A stretch of DNA of 64,000 nt from Gorsachius magnificus (taxonomy: Eukaryota > Chordata > Aves > Pelecaniformes > Ardeidae): NCBI GenBank assembly GCA_034008185.1, contig CM067095.1:4076610-4140609 (forward strand), read 5' to 3'. Shown one piece after another: positions 49,601 through 61,900 of this stretch; the stretch's first letter is position 1, and the number at the start of each line of letters is the position of its first letter. The notes beneath the pieces are model-generated. The model ran no database searches. It had not been told where the DNA came from and saw only the letters and a program-made list of their open reading frames with translations. The position numbers and the translations under genes were made by a program.

Positions 49601-52600
49601 AAGGACAAGATCTGATTGCAAACATCACCTATCCAATAAAAACGGAACCACGTATGAATCAGGGCACCCATGGCTGGATGCAAAAGAAAAAAACAAACTT
49701 CAAGTCTCAAACTGATTTTGCAAATTTTCTTCTGATTTGTCTAAGGAGAGACAACGTACATGCAGGCTCTCAAAAGACTGCATGTTATTGTCAAATCCCA
49801 TGATGTTACACTGCAGCACTAAAATCAGTTTGACCAGATATAATGCCTGTGTACTGGCATCCGTTACAGCAATTCCTCCTCACAGAATGAAGAAACCAAT
49901 ATGCCAGAGTAAGTTTTGGGGATTCTTTGCCTGTCCCACAACACATGTTCTGGGTGTAAGAAGAAAAGCTCACAGACATCTTGCCAAGAAAAAAGCCCAT
50001 ACAAGTTATATGTAGAAAAGAACATCAGATCAGTACATTAAAGCTTTAAAATAACTCTGAAGAGAGAGAGCCACTACTTAATATTCTAACATCCACTAAC
50101 TTTGTACAAAAAGATATAAAACCTGTTCTGTGAATAAATCTGAATCTCAGCATAAGGAACTTCATACATTATTTTCATCAAAACAAAATGCAAACTCCAG
50201 AAGGTCGGACCAATAACACTTTATATCCTTTACCCGTGCTAAGTGCATCGCACAGACAGCGACAGGTCACACCATGTTAGCCTTTCACATTCCACGTCAC
50301 TTGTGCTAAGCTGGGAGCGCAGCAGGGAAGGGAAGGGAGAAGGGCAGAAACAAGTTTAAGGTTTTCCACTGTTTCTGGCTCTATTCCTTTTACAAGGTGC
50401 CTCAAATGCTTTGTCCTAAATTGACCAAGTGAGGTTTAAACAGATGTTCACATGACATCCTACAGTGAAAAGGAAGATACCTTCAAGACAGCATTTACTT
50501 TAGAACAACCAGTGAAACCAAGGGTTTGTTGTGGACTTCCAGTAGATGTTGAACAGAGAAATGATGATCTCAACTATAAATTTAGCTCAGCATCCCTGAG
50601 ACAGCTTGTTGTATTTTTAGAGGAGCTTGATAAATGTTGCATTACAGCTAAGCGTGGATGACAAGATAGGTACATTTAGTTTTTTATCTGTTAGCATAAT
50701 AATGAAAACAAAAATATGCCCTTACTCATGCAATTCTGTTTTATTGAAAACTGAGCTAAGTTAGCACTGTAAATCTTTGCTTTTCAAATTTAGAGCTGTT
50801 ATTTAAAATCTTACTTCCTGTTAGGGCTCCTTTATGCAAACCAGTAACCTTGCTTCATAACCACTGCCAGCGTCTTTGCATGAAGTGTATGTAAAATATC
50901 TGGAACAAGCTCCATCCATTTGCAATATGCCAATATAATATAATATGCATAAAATATAATGCAATAAAGTCTCACTGCTACATTAGTTAGTGCTGCTCCT
51001 GAAGAAAACTGCAGCTCCCTACCAGTCTCACAGACATTCACACATGGACTTCCTATTTCTCATATTTTTGTTTAGAAGAATTATAGGAATTAAGCCTTAT
51101 GCAATGCTGGGGGTGGTAGCGGTCTAAGACAGTAAGAGTTTCCTGGTCTGAAGACGATAGAAGAACTTTTTCTGGACTTTTTTAAAAAAAATGCTTTAAA
51201 GTAGAAAAAGAAACCAGAAAGAAATGTTGTTGTTTTGTAAACACATTCTGCCCTCAAGGTTATTTTTATAAAAAGGAGTACATACATTTATATACACACA
51301 GAGAGAGAACAATATATACATGCACAAACAAGTACACTCGGGACAAAATGTTTTTTGTGTATACACCCAGTCTGAAATGGAGCAAGCAATCTGAACTTGC
51401 AACAAGGATGCAGTGGAAACATCTCAATCTCTCATAAGGGCTTAATCTAGCAGGCGAGACACAGTAATGACGGACACTGAAAAAAATAAAACAGCTTGGA
51501 AAAAGCATTTTGAAACTAGACTCAACAGATGAACCCAGCATGTAAGGGCTTCTCTGCTTTGGCATAGGTTCCTCTTCAGAAATGGTGCAACTGTTTTGGA
51601 AACAACAGCAGCCCTCACGCAGCTCTGACAGCCCAGTCCTCCTGTGCTCCATGAAATCGCCGCCATGGCTTCCACGCGGAGGCCTGGTTTATTTTCCCAC
51701 CTTGCTCTTCACTCCCATCCTGGTGCCTGGGGAGTGGACTCCGCAGTGCAAAATTAGGTCAGGCTCCCTACACAGATTCAACACCAGAATCAGCCCTCCC
51801 GCTGTCACACAATTTCTCCGTTCTTCAGATGTATTAAAGCAGAAGAGCAACAAGAGTTTCCCAGCTTAGAAGCCATTTGGGTTCATTGATTCAAATCATA
51901 CAGGGAATGGTACAAGTGGAAACAGACACCGCGTTATTTAACCGCACCTGGGTAACTGAATAATGCCTGGTAGTTGTTTTACATAGCTAATTACTTTAGA
52001 GGACAAGAGATACTTTCATTGCCCCGTTCTACAGAATTGCAGCAGAAAGCATTGAACAGGTTAAGGAATACTTAATACAGAGTGATAGTTATCTGAGGAA
52101 AGGATAAGGCGAGGCAGGAAGAAAAAAGAAGACTAAGCTGAGTGTATATCAGCTACTGACTGGTACCTCCAACCTGACCAAGTCAGAGGTTTCCCAAGCC
52201 ACCTTGCTCATGATTTCTGGGAACGAGAGAATTGAAGAGTAAGCGCCTGAAACCTCAAGAGTTAAAAGTTATCTTGCATACAAAGGGGATATACTCATCT
52301 CCTGCCTCAGTTGCCACATCCTTTTCTCAGTTCTTGACAAACACAAGTGATGCTCTAATAAACACACAGAACAGCTGCACAGATTATTTCCAGCCTTGCC
52401 ACTCTGACCACAACACTCTTCTCTCTGCTCCTTCTATTGCCCTTCTTTTTATCCCATCCCTGCAACCTGCCCTCACTTTCAAGCCCATCATGCCCTGCTC
52501 ATCCTAAATCTCACCCCCAATTCAGAGAGCATTTCTCCCCTCCTGCTGATCAGCATGGCTCCATTATCTTCCACTATTATTTTAAACAGGCACTTTTTTA

Positions 52601-55600
52601 TTTGTCCTTTTAGCTTTGGAACAGGCTCCCCCCAAAACATCCACAAAGCCATTTCATTTTTCCTGGGGTTTTCTTTTTCCTTGGTTCTGAAGAAAGCACA
52701 GACTGTCAGTGGAAGGTAGGCTGAAAGGGGTCACTATTGCGACCTCCTTGTTATATGTAGTCTCTTTTCTACTTACACAGCTCTATGGGACAGAGATTAT
52801 ATTTCTATTTCTGCTTATAAAGGGCAAACATACCAGGTCTCTGATCCACAGGAGCTGTGAGCCATTGGAGTCATAGAATATATAACAGCAACACGGATGG
52901 GATGTGCTTGCATCTAAATTTCATAAAGCATGCCAGACAGGAATGTGAGCCTATACCGGCGTTTTGGCTGTAACATCCCTGTAGCTCATGCAACAGTCGA
53001 ACTCCCAGTTGTAGCATGGATAAGAGGAAGCCCCCTCACACACAGCCCCCGACAGCAGCAGACGGGACCTTCCCCACGCAGCAGTCACCTGCAAATGCTT
53101 CTCATGCTCTCTGTGCAGAGCAAATGCACGCTGGTTGGTTTACATTATTTGAGTTTCTAAATTAAACCTCTTACCAGCCAGCTAGGAAGCCAACAAAAGC
53201 CACCAGTTAGTTTTCACGTTAATTACAGCATTCTCTATGTCAGGAGAAATGGTAATTACTAGAAATGGTAATTACTAATTTAATCTAGGCAACTCTGCTG
53301 GAGCAGGAAATCCATGCAGCCTGCAACACACCTCCAGGGGAAGGCATTCTTCTCTCGCTCTCTGCCTTTGTTTTTGCTCCCCCACCATGCCACATTATCT
53401 CCTTTATTTTCAGTAACATCCATCCTCATTATTGCTATGGTGGGCAGCACAATCATGACAAGATGCCCTCCCTGTCCTCCAGCCACAGCCTTCTGCTGAG
53501 ACTTGAAAATTCCAGTGCACCGAGCCAGACACGTGTCACCTCTTCACAGTCCCACTGCCCGCCGCTGGTGTGTTTTCCAAACATACTTAACAGCCAACAT
53601 TAATAGCTGCTACTATGCAAAAACTGTATTTCAAACCAGTGGGGACATGACTAAGATGCAGCTCCAGAGAAGGAAATTTTCAATGTTCCATCCCACACAG
53701 GACCAAAAAAAAAAAAAAAAACCAAAAGAGAAAAGGGGGGGGAATGGTTGCTCTTTCACTCTTTTTTGTTCTCCAGAGTATGGAAAGCCTGCTGAAAAGT
53801 TCTACACAAACAGGTCAAATTCTGCTCTCAAAGACACATATTTGACACTTGCTAACATGAACCAGAGCTGCACAGCTGAAGGTACAGTTGAGATCAGAGT
53901 ATTTAGGTTTTTATATTAACTGAAATAAGTAATTCTTAAATCTATATGAAAGTCACAACAGGCCAGTAAACATTCACTTAAGACAATCCAATCTAACATT
54001 CATGGAAACAAAGAATTCTGATTTCATGGGTTCATTCTATTCTTAAACCTAGATATTATTCCTAGATACGCTTCCTGGATATTATTGTACTAGAGTCTAA
54101 GATCAGATACAGTCACCAAATCTTGGAAACACCCAAGATCTAAAATAGCAAGCCAAAGCTGGAGTTTCACTAGAGGTACAATCTTTTGAATCTTTTGGCT
54201 CTTATAGCTTTTAAAAACAAATGCAGGTAAAAACAGCGGAAGGATTTTGATGTCAGAATACAGACCTTAAGAGCTGCACACATCAGTCTTTTCTATTAAA
54301 TCTGTAGGTAAACTCAATTATTCAGGTATTCAATTTGTAGATAAATACAGAGTGACTGGAATGTATCTATTCCAGCATCTTCATTTTTTACATTCTTTGA
54401 ATTAATCTTCACTGATGTGCAAGAAAGTCCAGAGTAGAAATCACATGCTCTGTGTTCAGATGAAGATGTCACTCAGTATTCATGCAGGGAGCCAAACACG
54501 ATTCTAAAACATTTTTAATAAAGTTGTTCCTTTGTATGTCAACTAAGAGTATTTGCAGTGCTCAGAAAGCAGCACCACTTCTTTACTCTGGCAACCAACT
54601 TCAGATTTCTGCAGGAGCAAGCACAATCCAAAAACTAAGACAGTCTTTGCTAAAACTGCATAAATTTCTGCTGTATACTCTGAACCAGATTTACTTGGAC
54701 TGCAGTAATTCCTCTTTAAAGGGCAATGTACAGTGTGAAACAGTTGAGCTATTTTGCTCATAAGGTACTCAAGATGTTACCTGTGGTGCAAAGGCTTTTG
54801 GGAACACACTCCCTGCACCACAGTAAGCTCAGCTACTCTCCAAATTCTTTCCTGGTGAATTATGGTAAAACTGGAGCACACTGGGGAAACACGGCAAAGA
54901 CACTGGAGGGACTGTACAGGATGCTCACTGAAGCCAGGTTGCCTCCAGAACTGAAGAACAGTCACATTTTCAGCTGAGCTGTCCTAACCCAAATACTATT
55001 TGATGAGGTGGCAAGCTCAGGTTAACAGCATTACCATATGGGATTTAAAGGGATTTTTGCAAGGAGGACTCAAACTGTAGCTTAAGTGAAGTAGTCTTAA
55101 GATATGGGTAATGTAACTCCTCCAAGAATATACTTGCTCTCAGCTTTCAGTATTAGAATTTGCTTTATCTATCTGCTTTCATCAAATGACAAGGGAACTT
55201 TAAATTTTTCTAAGACAGACCTGAGAAAGGAAAAAGAAATATATTTCAAAGGGTACAATTATTGCAGAATCAGTATTGGAACTAACAGCACTAAAATAAC
55301 TGTTTTAAAAGAAGCCAGTTTCTGCCTCAAGAACTCACAGGCAGAGAAGATGGATTAAATATATCACTTTGATTGGATGTCATACAGTTGTGCAGTACAA
55401 TGAAAGTAAACAGCACATGCATTTATTTTCAATTGCTGCCTTTCGGATGGATAAAACTATGGAAAGAATAGAAAACAAATCTTCATTTAAAACAGACTGT
55501 AAAATCCTCAGGAACTACCATTGAAGCAGGCTAGTGAAATTCCCCTTCCTGCCATTTTCACTGAGGCACTTGTTATAACAGCTATGCATGACTTGGTAAA

Positions 55601-58600
55601 TACCATGTACCTGCAGCAGATGAAGCAAAGAATGAACTGTAACACAAAGATTTTGTAGTATCTTCTGTAATAAATACCTTGATCTTTATCATGCGAGGAC
55701 TTGACTGGAAAAGACTTTTGGAAGAGACTTCTTTATAAAGAATGAAGTTCCCTTGCTGTCTTGACATTGGTAGCATCTTTATTTTTTTATATATATAAAA
55801 AAAACACGTATGGCGGTACACACACATGCACACATACATACAGATTTGATACTGATAAGAATTGTCAGGAATAAAAGAAAAGAAGAATAGAATAAAAAAG
55901 AATAAAAGGGGCCAAAAGACCTAACCTATGCAGCAGCTTTACGGTCTATGCCATGATGAAAAGCAGCCCTGTCATGCCTAATTTCCCAGCTGACAGCTTG
56001 TAAGGGGATGAAAGTAGTGTTGAAGAGGTGTCCCAGCAATTAGCATGCACAAATGTTAACATGGTTGGTTACAGGATGATGATTACTTTGTCCGTGACTC
56101 CCTGGAGGGCTACCCACAGAAGGGAAGTAAGGTAACTTACAGTGATGGGAGCAGAAAAAAAAGGCAGAGTCTGATGACTGGCACTGATACGATGTTGGCC
56201 ACCTGCTCGTGACCAGGAGAACTGGATTGTAAGCTAGGATTTTGCTCCAGTTCAATAGCAAGAGTCACTAGAATCTTCTCTTCAGGCTTCAGACACACAG
56301 GAGAACATGCCTGCCATACTGGTGTTCATAATATCCTTCACTTACCTTCCAAAAACCGTATGCTTCTTGTCCAGATATGCACAAGAGCGGAATGTGATGA
56401 AGCTGGAAGGAATAAAGACGTAACAGTTAGCATATTACCTCATTGACACTAAACAACAGCCAGTAATGCTTAAAACCAGAGAGCGTATGCAACAGCTCTC
56501 TGAGAGAAGACAAGCCCCTCTCCCTCTCTGGCTCCCCTCTGGGAGGCCTGCTGGCCAAACATCCTTTAACTCCCCTGTTTTGTGGGTTTCTTCTTGGATT
56601 TCTGGAGTTTTGACTTCTCGTTTTTATACTTTACTAACATCCCTAAATAGTACTCCAAGCACAAAGTCCAAAATTAATGTGAGCATCTGCCTCCTTGGCC
56701 CCGCAGGCCCTGGGAAGCTCGTGCAGGACAGGGAGACGTGCATTCTGCTTGCAAAGTATATTTCTTGTGGCAGAAGAATACTTCAAAGCATCAAAAGTAA
56801 TGAAAACCTGTGAAACTTGGATTTTTAATTAATTGGACTTTTAATTTTCGGGGTTATATTTTTAAACTTAAACATAGGAACTAAAATACCAAATCCAAAG
56901 CAACCTTTACTGCTAAAACTTTTCTCTAAAGCTGAATGCTTCTTTGGAAGACTTAGACAACAAGCGTATGAGACAGAGGTTTCCACGCTGTGGTCTGCAG
57001 ACCACGATGGCCCATCTTGGCTGGACATGCAGTGCTGGCTCTCCTCCCTGTCTCCATCTGTTACACTACATTAGAGACAGCTAAAAATATATAAGCATTC
57101 CAAAAGCACTTTTCCATATAAGCAACTGCCTCAGGAAGTTATATGATTGCAAATAAGAAGGGCTGCAATCTGCCAGACAATCGAGATGTAGCTTGCCCTA
57201 GGAAAGCTTTGAGATGCTGTGCAGAATGCAAACTCCTACACAGGGCAAACATTACAACCTAGCCTTGTGCATGGGTTCTTTGCACCAGTTTATTCCCAGA
57301 TATACAATAATTAAGATTAGCATGTGGCCAGTTATGTAGCATTGTAATAAAAAAATCTGAGCAGTAGCAAATATACAGAGAAAGCTTCTCATCCATCATG
57401 CAATCAAAATAAAATTAAGGACAATGGAATTAACATAACTCAGGATGATCCCGGAGAAGAAGCGCTGAGCATTATTTGAACATCATCTTACACAGGGGAC
57501 CCAGCTCACTCTGCACTGCAGCATCTATCACCTATGGGAAGAGCTATTCCCCCAGTTCCTAAGGCCACAACAGTTGCCAGAAGTGTCTAAACACTGCCTG
57601 GGAAGCTTTATAAATATGGGCAGCTGGAGTCTCTCAAGGGCTTCACATATAAAGGAATTTAATGTTTAATTTGCATATTTTAGGGAAACATATGATCACA
57701 TTTACAGTGGCAGATGACGTGACTCAATATGGCACATCACTCATGAACTGTCTCTAACTTCTGTTTCTAGAATACCTTCTTTAAAAAAAAAAAAAAAAGC
57801 CTCTACTCTCCCCTAATTTAGCACCTGAGCGCTGGCAATAACATTCAAATCCAAAATAAGCTCTACAGCAACACGATCCTGCAAACTGCCCAACGTGCTT
57901 AGCCTTAAGTACGTAAGGCTATTAAAGGCACTGAGACAAGCACTGGGTGTTTAATTAAAGCTAATCACGCTACTGCATAGTTTACAAGCGTTTACAAGCC
58001 CTAATAACACTTAGGATCACGAAGACCAACACCAAGAACCCCCTTCCTCCCCAGTCCCAATACACAGTACTGTACACACACCCTCCCTCTTTCCTGGGGC
58101 TCCCAATAAAAGTACAGCTTTTTTCTATTGAGTACTTAGAGAACAACTAATAAATAGTTGGTTCAAAGTGACACAGAACATTTTCAAAAGACTGCAGGCA
58201 AACACCCATATTAATCTTACACATAAAGAAGGTTATTACAACTTCAGTGTCTTTATATTTCATTTGTTCTTCCTGCTTAACTCATTTTTTCCTCATTTTA
58301 GTCCTCATTCTGCTTTTGTATGTTGAAAACCAAGTCATTCTCAACTCCAGATTCTGCACTGTGCCACATCTGGGTTCTACACATTTCAACAGCACAGAAC
58401 AGCTCTCATTTATTTAAGATCAGGTGAGTAAAAAGAAGCAACATTTCCGCAGAGTGTACGTTTCATTTCATTAAGCCCTTTCAAAAAGCTCAATACAGGG
58501 CTAAATTTAAACAGAGTGGAAAGGTGTAATGATCTCGTAGGGTTAACAATGGGGGGATGCTAACAAAAATGAACAACAACTTCAAATCATAAAACCAGAA

Positions 58601-58955
58601 AAGACAAATTAATGATGATATAATAAACCTACAGGTCTTCCTGCCACGCTTCGCTTTGCTCTTAGCTGGGTAACAGCAGCTGTAGCTACCCTGATTACAA
58701 TATGCAGCACTTGATAGAGTATTTCACTTGACTGAACTTCAAAGAGCAGCTCATAAAATGTCATTTGTTTTCTTAACAGAGCAAGACACAATGTCTAGAG
58801 GGAAACAATACAGCAAAAAAAGCAAGTGAGTACTTACAACTGCGATTTATTTGTGTTGGGTCCTGAATTGGCCATACTAAGAACACCACGTCCCGTGTGG
58901 GACAAATTGGGCTTAAATTCATCTTTGAAAGGTTTTCCCCAGTAAGATTCTCCTC
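43574..58955 (-). CDS. PPIL2: PPIL2, cyclophilin-like U-box protein (3' part, 6 coding exons)
   Basis: Six minus-strand exons join in frame: 58838-58955, 56346-56402, 46192-46264, 45967-46029, 45353-45492 and 43574-43667. They give 181 residues to a TAG stop, about the C-terminal third of a protein near 520 residues in mammals. The first three carry the second half of the cyclophilin domain: GESYWGKPF, the LSMANSGPN loop, SQFFITF, YLDKKH and the FGRVVGGF strand. The rest is the charged tail ending GFGDFSSW, as in human PPIL2. The residue matching Trp121 of cyclophilin A is Tyr, as in mammalian PPIL2. The family protein is nuclear and spliceosome-associated, with an N-terminal U-box (ubiquitin ligase type) and a cyclophilin domain of weak or no isomerase activity. 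The upstream exons are beyond 64000, so the gene is cut by the window and not broken. Confidence 0.96.
43668..45352 (-). other. PPIL2 last intron (1.7 kb)
   Basis: This intron runs from GTGAGTT to TTTTGGCTCCAG on the minus strand. I see no other feature; the open frames in it are not protein-like. Confidence 0.9.
45353..45492 (-). CDS. PPIL2: PPIL2 exon: charged linker to GKYIN
   Basis: This 140-nt exon lies between CCCACAG and GTGAGTT. It encodes a Glu/Lys-rich linker ([20 protein letters not shown]) and the conserved [11 protein letters not shown] segment. It differs from the Gln/Ser-rich linker of human PPIL2 but is in frame and ends in phase 2. Confidence 0.93.
45493..45966 (-). other. 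PPIL2 intron (474 bp)
   Basis: This canonical minus-strand intron runs from GTGAGG to CCCACAG. I see nothing else in it. Confidence 0.9.
45967..46029 (-). CDS. PPIL2: PPIL2 exon: [21 protein letters not shown]
   Basis: This 63-nt, 21-codon, phase-0 exon lies between CTGCTGCCAG and GTGAGG. It carries the conserved [14 protein letters not shown] segment that closes the cyclophilin domain and starts the tail. Confidence 0.95.
46192..46264 (-). CDS. PPIL2: PPIL2 exon: cyclophilin end [14 protein letters not shown]
   Basis: This 73-nt exon lies between CTCTTTTAG and GTATGTG. It completes the Arg of FGR and encodes [14 protein letters not shown] followed by [10 protein letters not shown], the last strand and helix of the fold. 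Confidence 0.95.
47090..47760 (+). mobile_element. Ancient CR1-type LINE relic (reverse transcriptase region)
   Basis: Read on +, antisense to PPIL2, the segments follow the order of CR1 ORF2. First comes GACCCAGATAATTATAAGCC, then a GTCTATCCCAGCAAAATAATGGA motif (the NYRPVSLTSIPGKIME region). Next is an AATCAACAAGGTTTTGTGGAAAACAG segment (QHGF motif), then TTTCCAGAGGGGTCCTGCTGGGATC with TTGGTCCCAGGGTATTTAACA (SGVPQGSVLGPxLFN). Last comes an AACATCTGTTTTAATAGAGCC stretch (NNMRFNTAK region). Stops and frameshifts break every frame. The divergence suggests an old amniote CR1 insertion. The ends are approximate. Confidence 0.75.
53245..53276. repeat. 16-bp perfect tandem duplication
   Basis: AGAAATGGTAATTACT occurs twice back to back (53245-53260 and 53261-53276). 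It is a small recent duplication. Confidence 0.9.
53705..53721. repeat. Poly(A) homopolymer
   Basis: A run of 17 A is followed by CCAAAAGAGAAAA and G8. No retroposed sequence that I recognise lies upstream of it. Confidence 0.85.
56346..56402 (-). CDS. PPIL2: PPIL2 exon: cyclophilin [14 protein letters not shown]
   Basis: This 57-nt exon lies between CCTTCCAG and GTAAGTG. It completes the Phe of SQFF and encodes [18 protein letters not shown] plus two bases of Arg. Tyr stands at the cyclosporin-contacting Trp position; the following His (cyclophilin A His126) is kept. Confidence 0.95.
56403..58837 (-). other. PPIL2 intron (2.4 kb)
   Basis: This canonical minus-strand intron runs from GTAAGTA to CCTTCCAG. 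It includes a 16-A run at 57783-57798. I see nothing else in it. Confidence 0.9.
58838..58955 (-). CDS. PPIL2: PPIL2 exon: cyclophilin GESYW to NTNKSQ
   Basis: This 118-nt exon lies between TCTTTTAAG and GTAAGTA on the minus strand. It begins with two bases of a split Gly codon and ends in phase 2 within Phe. It encodes [27 protein letters not shown] and PNTNKSQ. The Ala in SMAN matches Ala101 of the cyclophilin A pocket. It is the most upstream PPIL2 exon I can find in the window. Confidence 0.95.
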
Positions 58956-61900
58956 CTTAAAAGAGACAAGATGATAGAATAAATGTTTGTTTTCATTAGT
59001 TTCCCACTACATTTTATAACAGGCACTGACATTAAATTCAAGGTTTCTGGTACTTCTGATCCCTAGGTGTAAAATATATTCTTACCTCATCCCTACCGCT
59101 GGGCTAGTATTTGAGCATGCCCTTGAAATCAGATGTTTGTAACTGGCAACCCAATTCTGTGCCCCCACACTATCAACTGCAACAGGCCAGACTGTTTATC
59201 AACAACATTATATATTGTGTGCTGAAGAACTGTCAAGGATTTAATTTTTTGCTGCTAATCCACCATAATTTTTCTTTTTTGAGACATTAAAAGTGGCTTC
59301 CTGACAAAACATAGAGTGAAGAATTACTAGTTTAATTGCATTCCGGATATAGCATTGCTTCCGGAAATAAAACATCAGGGAGATGAAATATGTTCATAGA
59401 ATCAACTAAGAATAGGAGCTTTAAGCTCAAATGCTTAATTCCTGGCTAAACAGTGAAGAACAATGAGATATGTTCCTCCAAAATAAAAGGCAAAAATGAG
59501 ATATTTGGACAAGATACCTGGATAATGTAATGCTTAAATGCAATGAAGTCAAAAGGATGATAAAACTTCCACAAGCCACAGACCCAGCCCTCCAAAACTG
59601 CTTTTCTGTGTCTGTGGATAGAAAGAGGGTCTGGGAGACCTCTCCTCCTGACTGTCATTTTTACATTATTTATGACAGATCTGACATTTTCATTTGCACT
59701 TTCCTCCAGGATCATTCTTAATAAGAAAAATGAAGGCTGAGATGAGTCATAGTTTTACAGTCAAATCCATAATCTTGCCTGACAAACCATGAAAAAATAT
59801 TTCACCTTAGGATAGTGATAAAAATAAACCAAACAAAACTATCCAAACAGGCAGCAAACTGGTCCATCGGCAGAACTGGCTCAAGAATCCTCTGGAGTAA
59901 CTGTATCACTTGCGAAGCAGGAGGTCAGCAAAGGATCTGCAGTGCTCAACGGCTATTTGCACGTGTAATACGGAAAAGCAATTTGATGACACAACTGCAC
60001 AGGCAAGCAGCAAATAAAACTGAGGAATAAAACAGGCTCCTACTAAAAACCTTATGCAGAAAAATCACAAGAGTGCATCAAATGAGGAAAGAGTTGCAGA
60101 TGATACCACAAAAACAGAGCACCACACGTGGACAGCTGCAAGTGCAAGTGGAATGAAGTAAGCAAGAAATTTTGGAAGAAACTGACCCACTTTAAAACCC
60201 AATTAATCATGTTCAAAAGACTATTAATAGAGTTGACTGTTGCCTGCTCTGCAATTTGACAAGAGGCAGCAAAAGGGGACAAACCCTGTAGGGATTTTCT
60301 GTAATCGGAAGTAGAGGAGTGATTACTTCAGCAATCTTCGGCCACTGAATATTTTAAGATTAGCTAAATTACATCAGCTTGATCCCATATGCCAATCTCT
60401 TCCAGGAGTGGGTGAAAGGGATATGGTACAGCTGTGGCCAGCTCTACTGTCCTGAAGATGAATCCAAGACCCAGCTATTCTAGCCAAATCCAAAATGTTC
60501 AACCTATTAGAGAATGTCTTACCAGAAGCCCGTAATTTTCTTTGCTAATGAATCTCCTTGTGTTCCTATTTGCTAAGGGAGGTTTCTTGAGCAGTGCCTG
60601 CTACCTACCGTGTTCAGAAAAACAAAGTTCTTGTAGGTTAGTAAATCGACAAGTTATGCTCAGAATATAGTGAGGCTCCACACCAACAGGTGATGCCCGA
60701 AACCAGAAACACCCCTGCAAAGCCTACAGACCCACTGCCTATCAACAGCACTGTGCCCTGAGCACTATTTCTCTTTCCCTTTTTGCCTTTCACAGTTTTC
60801 ACCTTTCCACTTTGATCTGGCCTGGCGGGGCAGCATCAGGGACAGACTCCCTGCCCACACCACCAATGCTGCTGCGGTGCCGATGCTTCAGGCTCTGCAT
60901 TTCTGCTCTGGGCCACAGCCAGAGCTCTTTGAACCTGAGTAACAAACTTCACTTGGACTTCCCTTAGAGAAATACATAATTTTGCTTCAGAGGATTCTCT
61001 TGAAGCAGATTTGTAAAGCAGATGCACTTGCTATGAGTCTTCACCTAGAGGAGTTTTTGCTGTCTGAAATTTTCAGATGACACGCAAACATGAACACAGC
61101 CCATTGTGGTGGTACACAGCAGCGGGCGGCCAAACCCTTGAGTCCGTTACACCCCTCATATGCTTCCAGCTAATGCTGGAATTACAGCGTTGTCAAGCTG
61201 CTGAAAGGAAGTGGAATCGACCCTGAAGCCTTCACAAGTCAGAAAAATAATTCAAAAGGAAAGAGAAAAATTGTGACAGAGAGACTCTCTGGCACAACAA
61301 GCAACCAGACCCAAGAGCTTGCAGACAGGAGCAATGAGCCATGATCTTTAGGTTTTGGAATATTTATTTTTGTATGATTTCATTTCGGATCATGCACTGC
61401 AGGTCAGAATTAATCTCATATGTACGAAGGCTAACTTTGGTTCATTCCAGTTCTCTGGAAATAAGTGCTAATATTTTACAAGATAGTTACAGCATGAGAT
61501 CCAGTCCCTGCTTCCCTCTCTGTCTGCCATACAGCTGTTTCCAAGGCTAATTCTGTCTGCCCGGGAGCCGCTGCAAGAACAGAGAATGGCTGTGCAGCAT
61601 TCGCCTAAAGGCCAGACGTCCTATAAAGGACATTGCTGAAGTGTCTGCGGAGGCCTGGCAGCACCGACTGGCAAGTGGCAGTGGAGACGCCGCGAAGGCA
61701 GTCAGACAGTAGTGCGAGAACGGTTTGGGGTTGGTTGGTTTTTTCTTTAAAGGAACCCCCCCAAATTTTTAACTTAAAGATTTTTTTTTTTTTAAAGGAA
61801 AACCTTGCAAGTATTCTCCTTTAAAATTAAAAATAGTCCGAATGCGCTGTTTGTCAAACTCCTGCTAACCTCTGGAATTGTTCCAGGCTTCCAGTAGCTG

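Larger units (their letters stand above)
46265..56345 (-). other. PPIL2 intron (10.1 kb)
   Basis: This intron separates the YLDKKH and VVGGF exons. It contains an ancient CR1 relic (about 47090-47760), a 16-bp tandem duplication near 53245, a poly(A) run at 53705-53721, an A/T and CA-rich simple stretch near 55785-55845, and a short uncharacterised open frame at 50452-50661. I see no nested gene that I can name. Confidence 0.85.
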
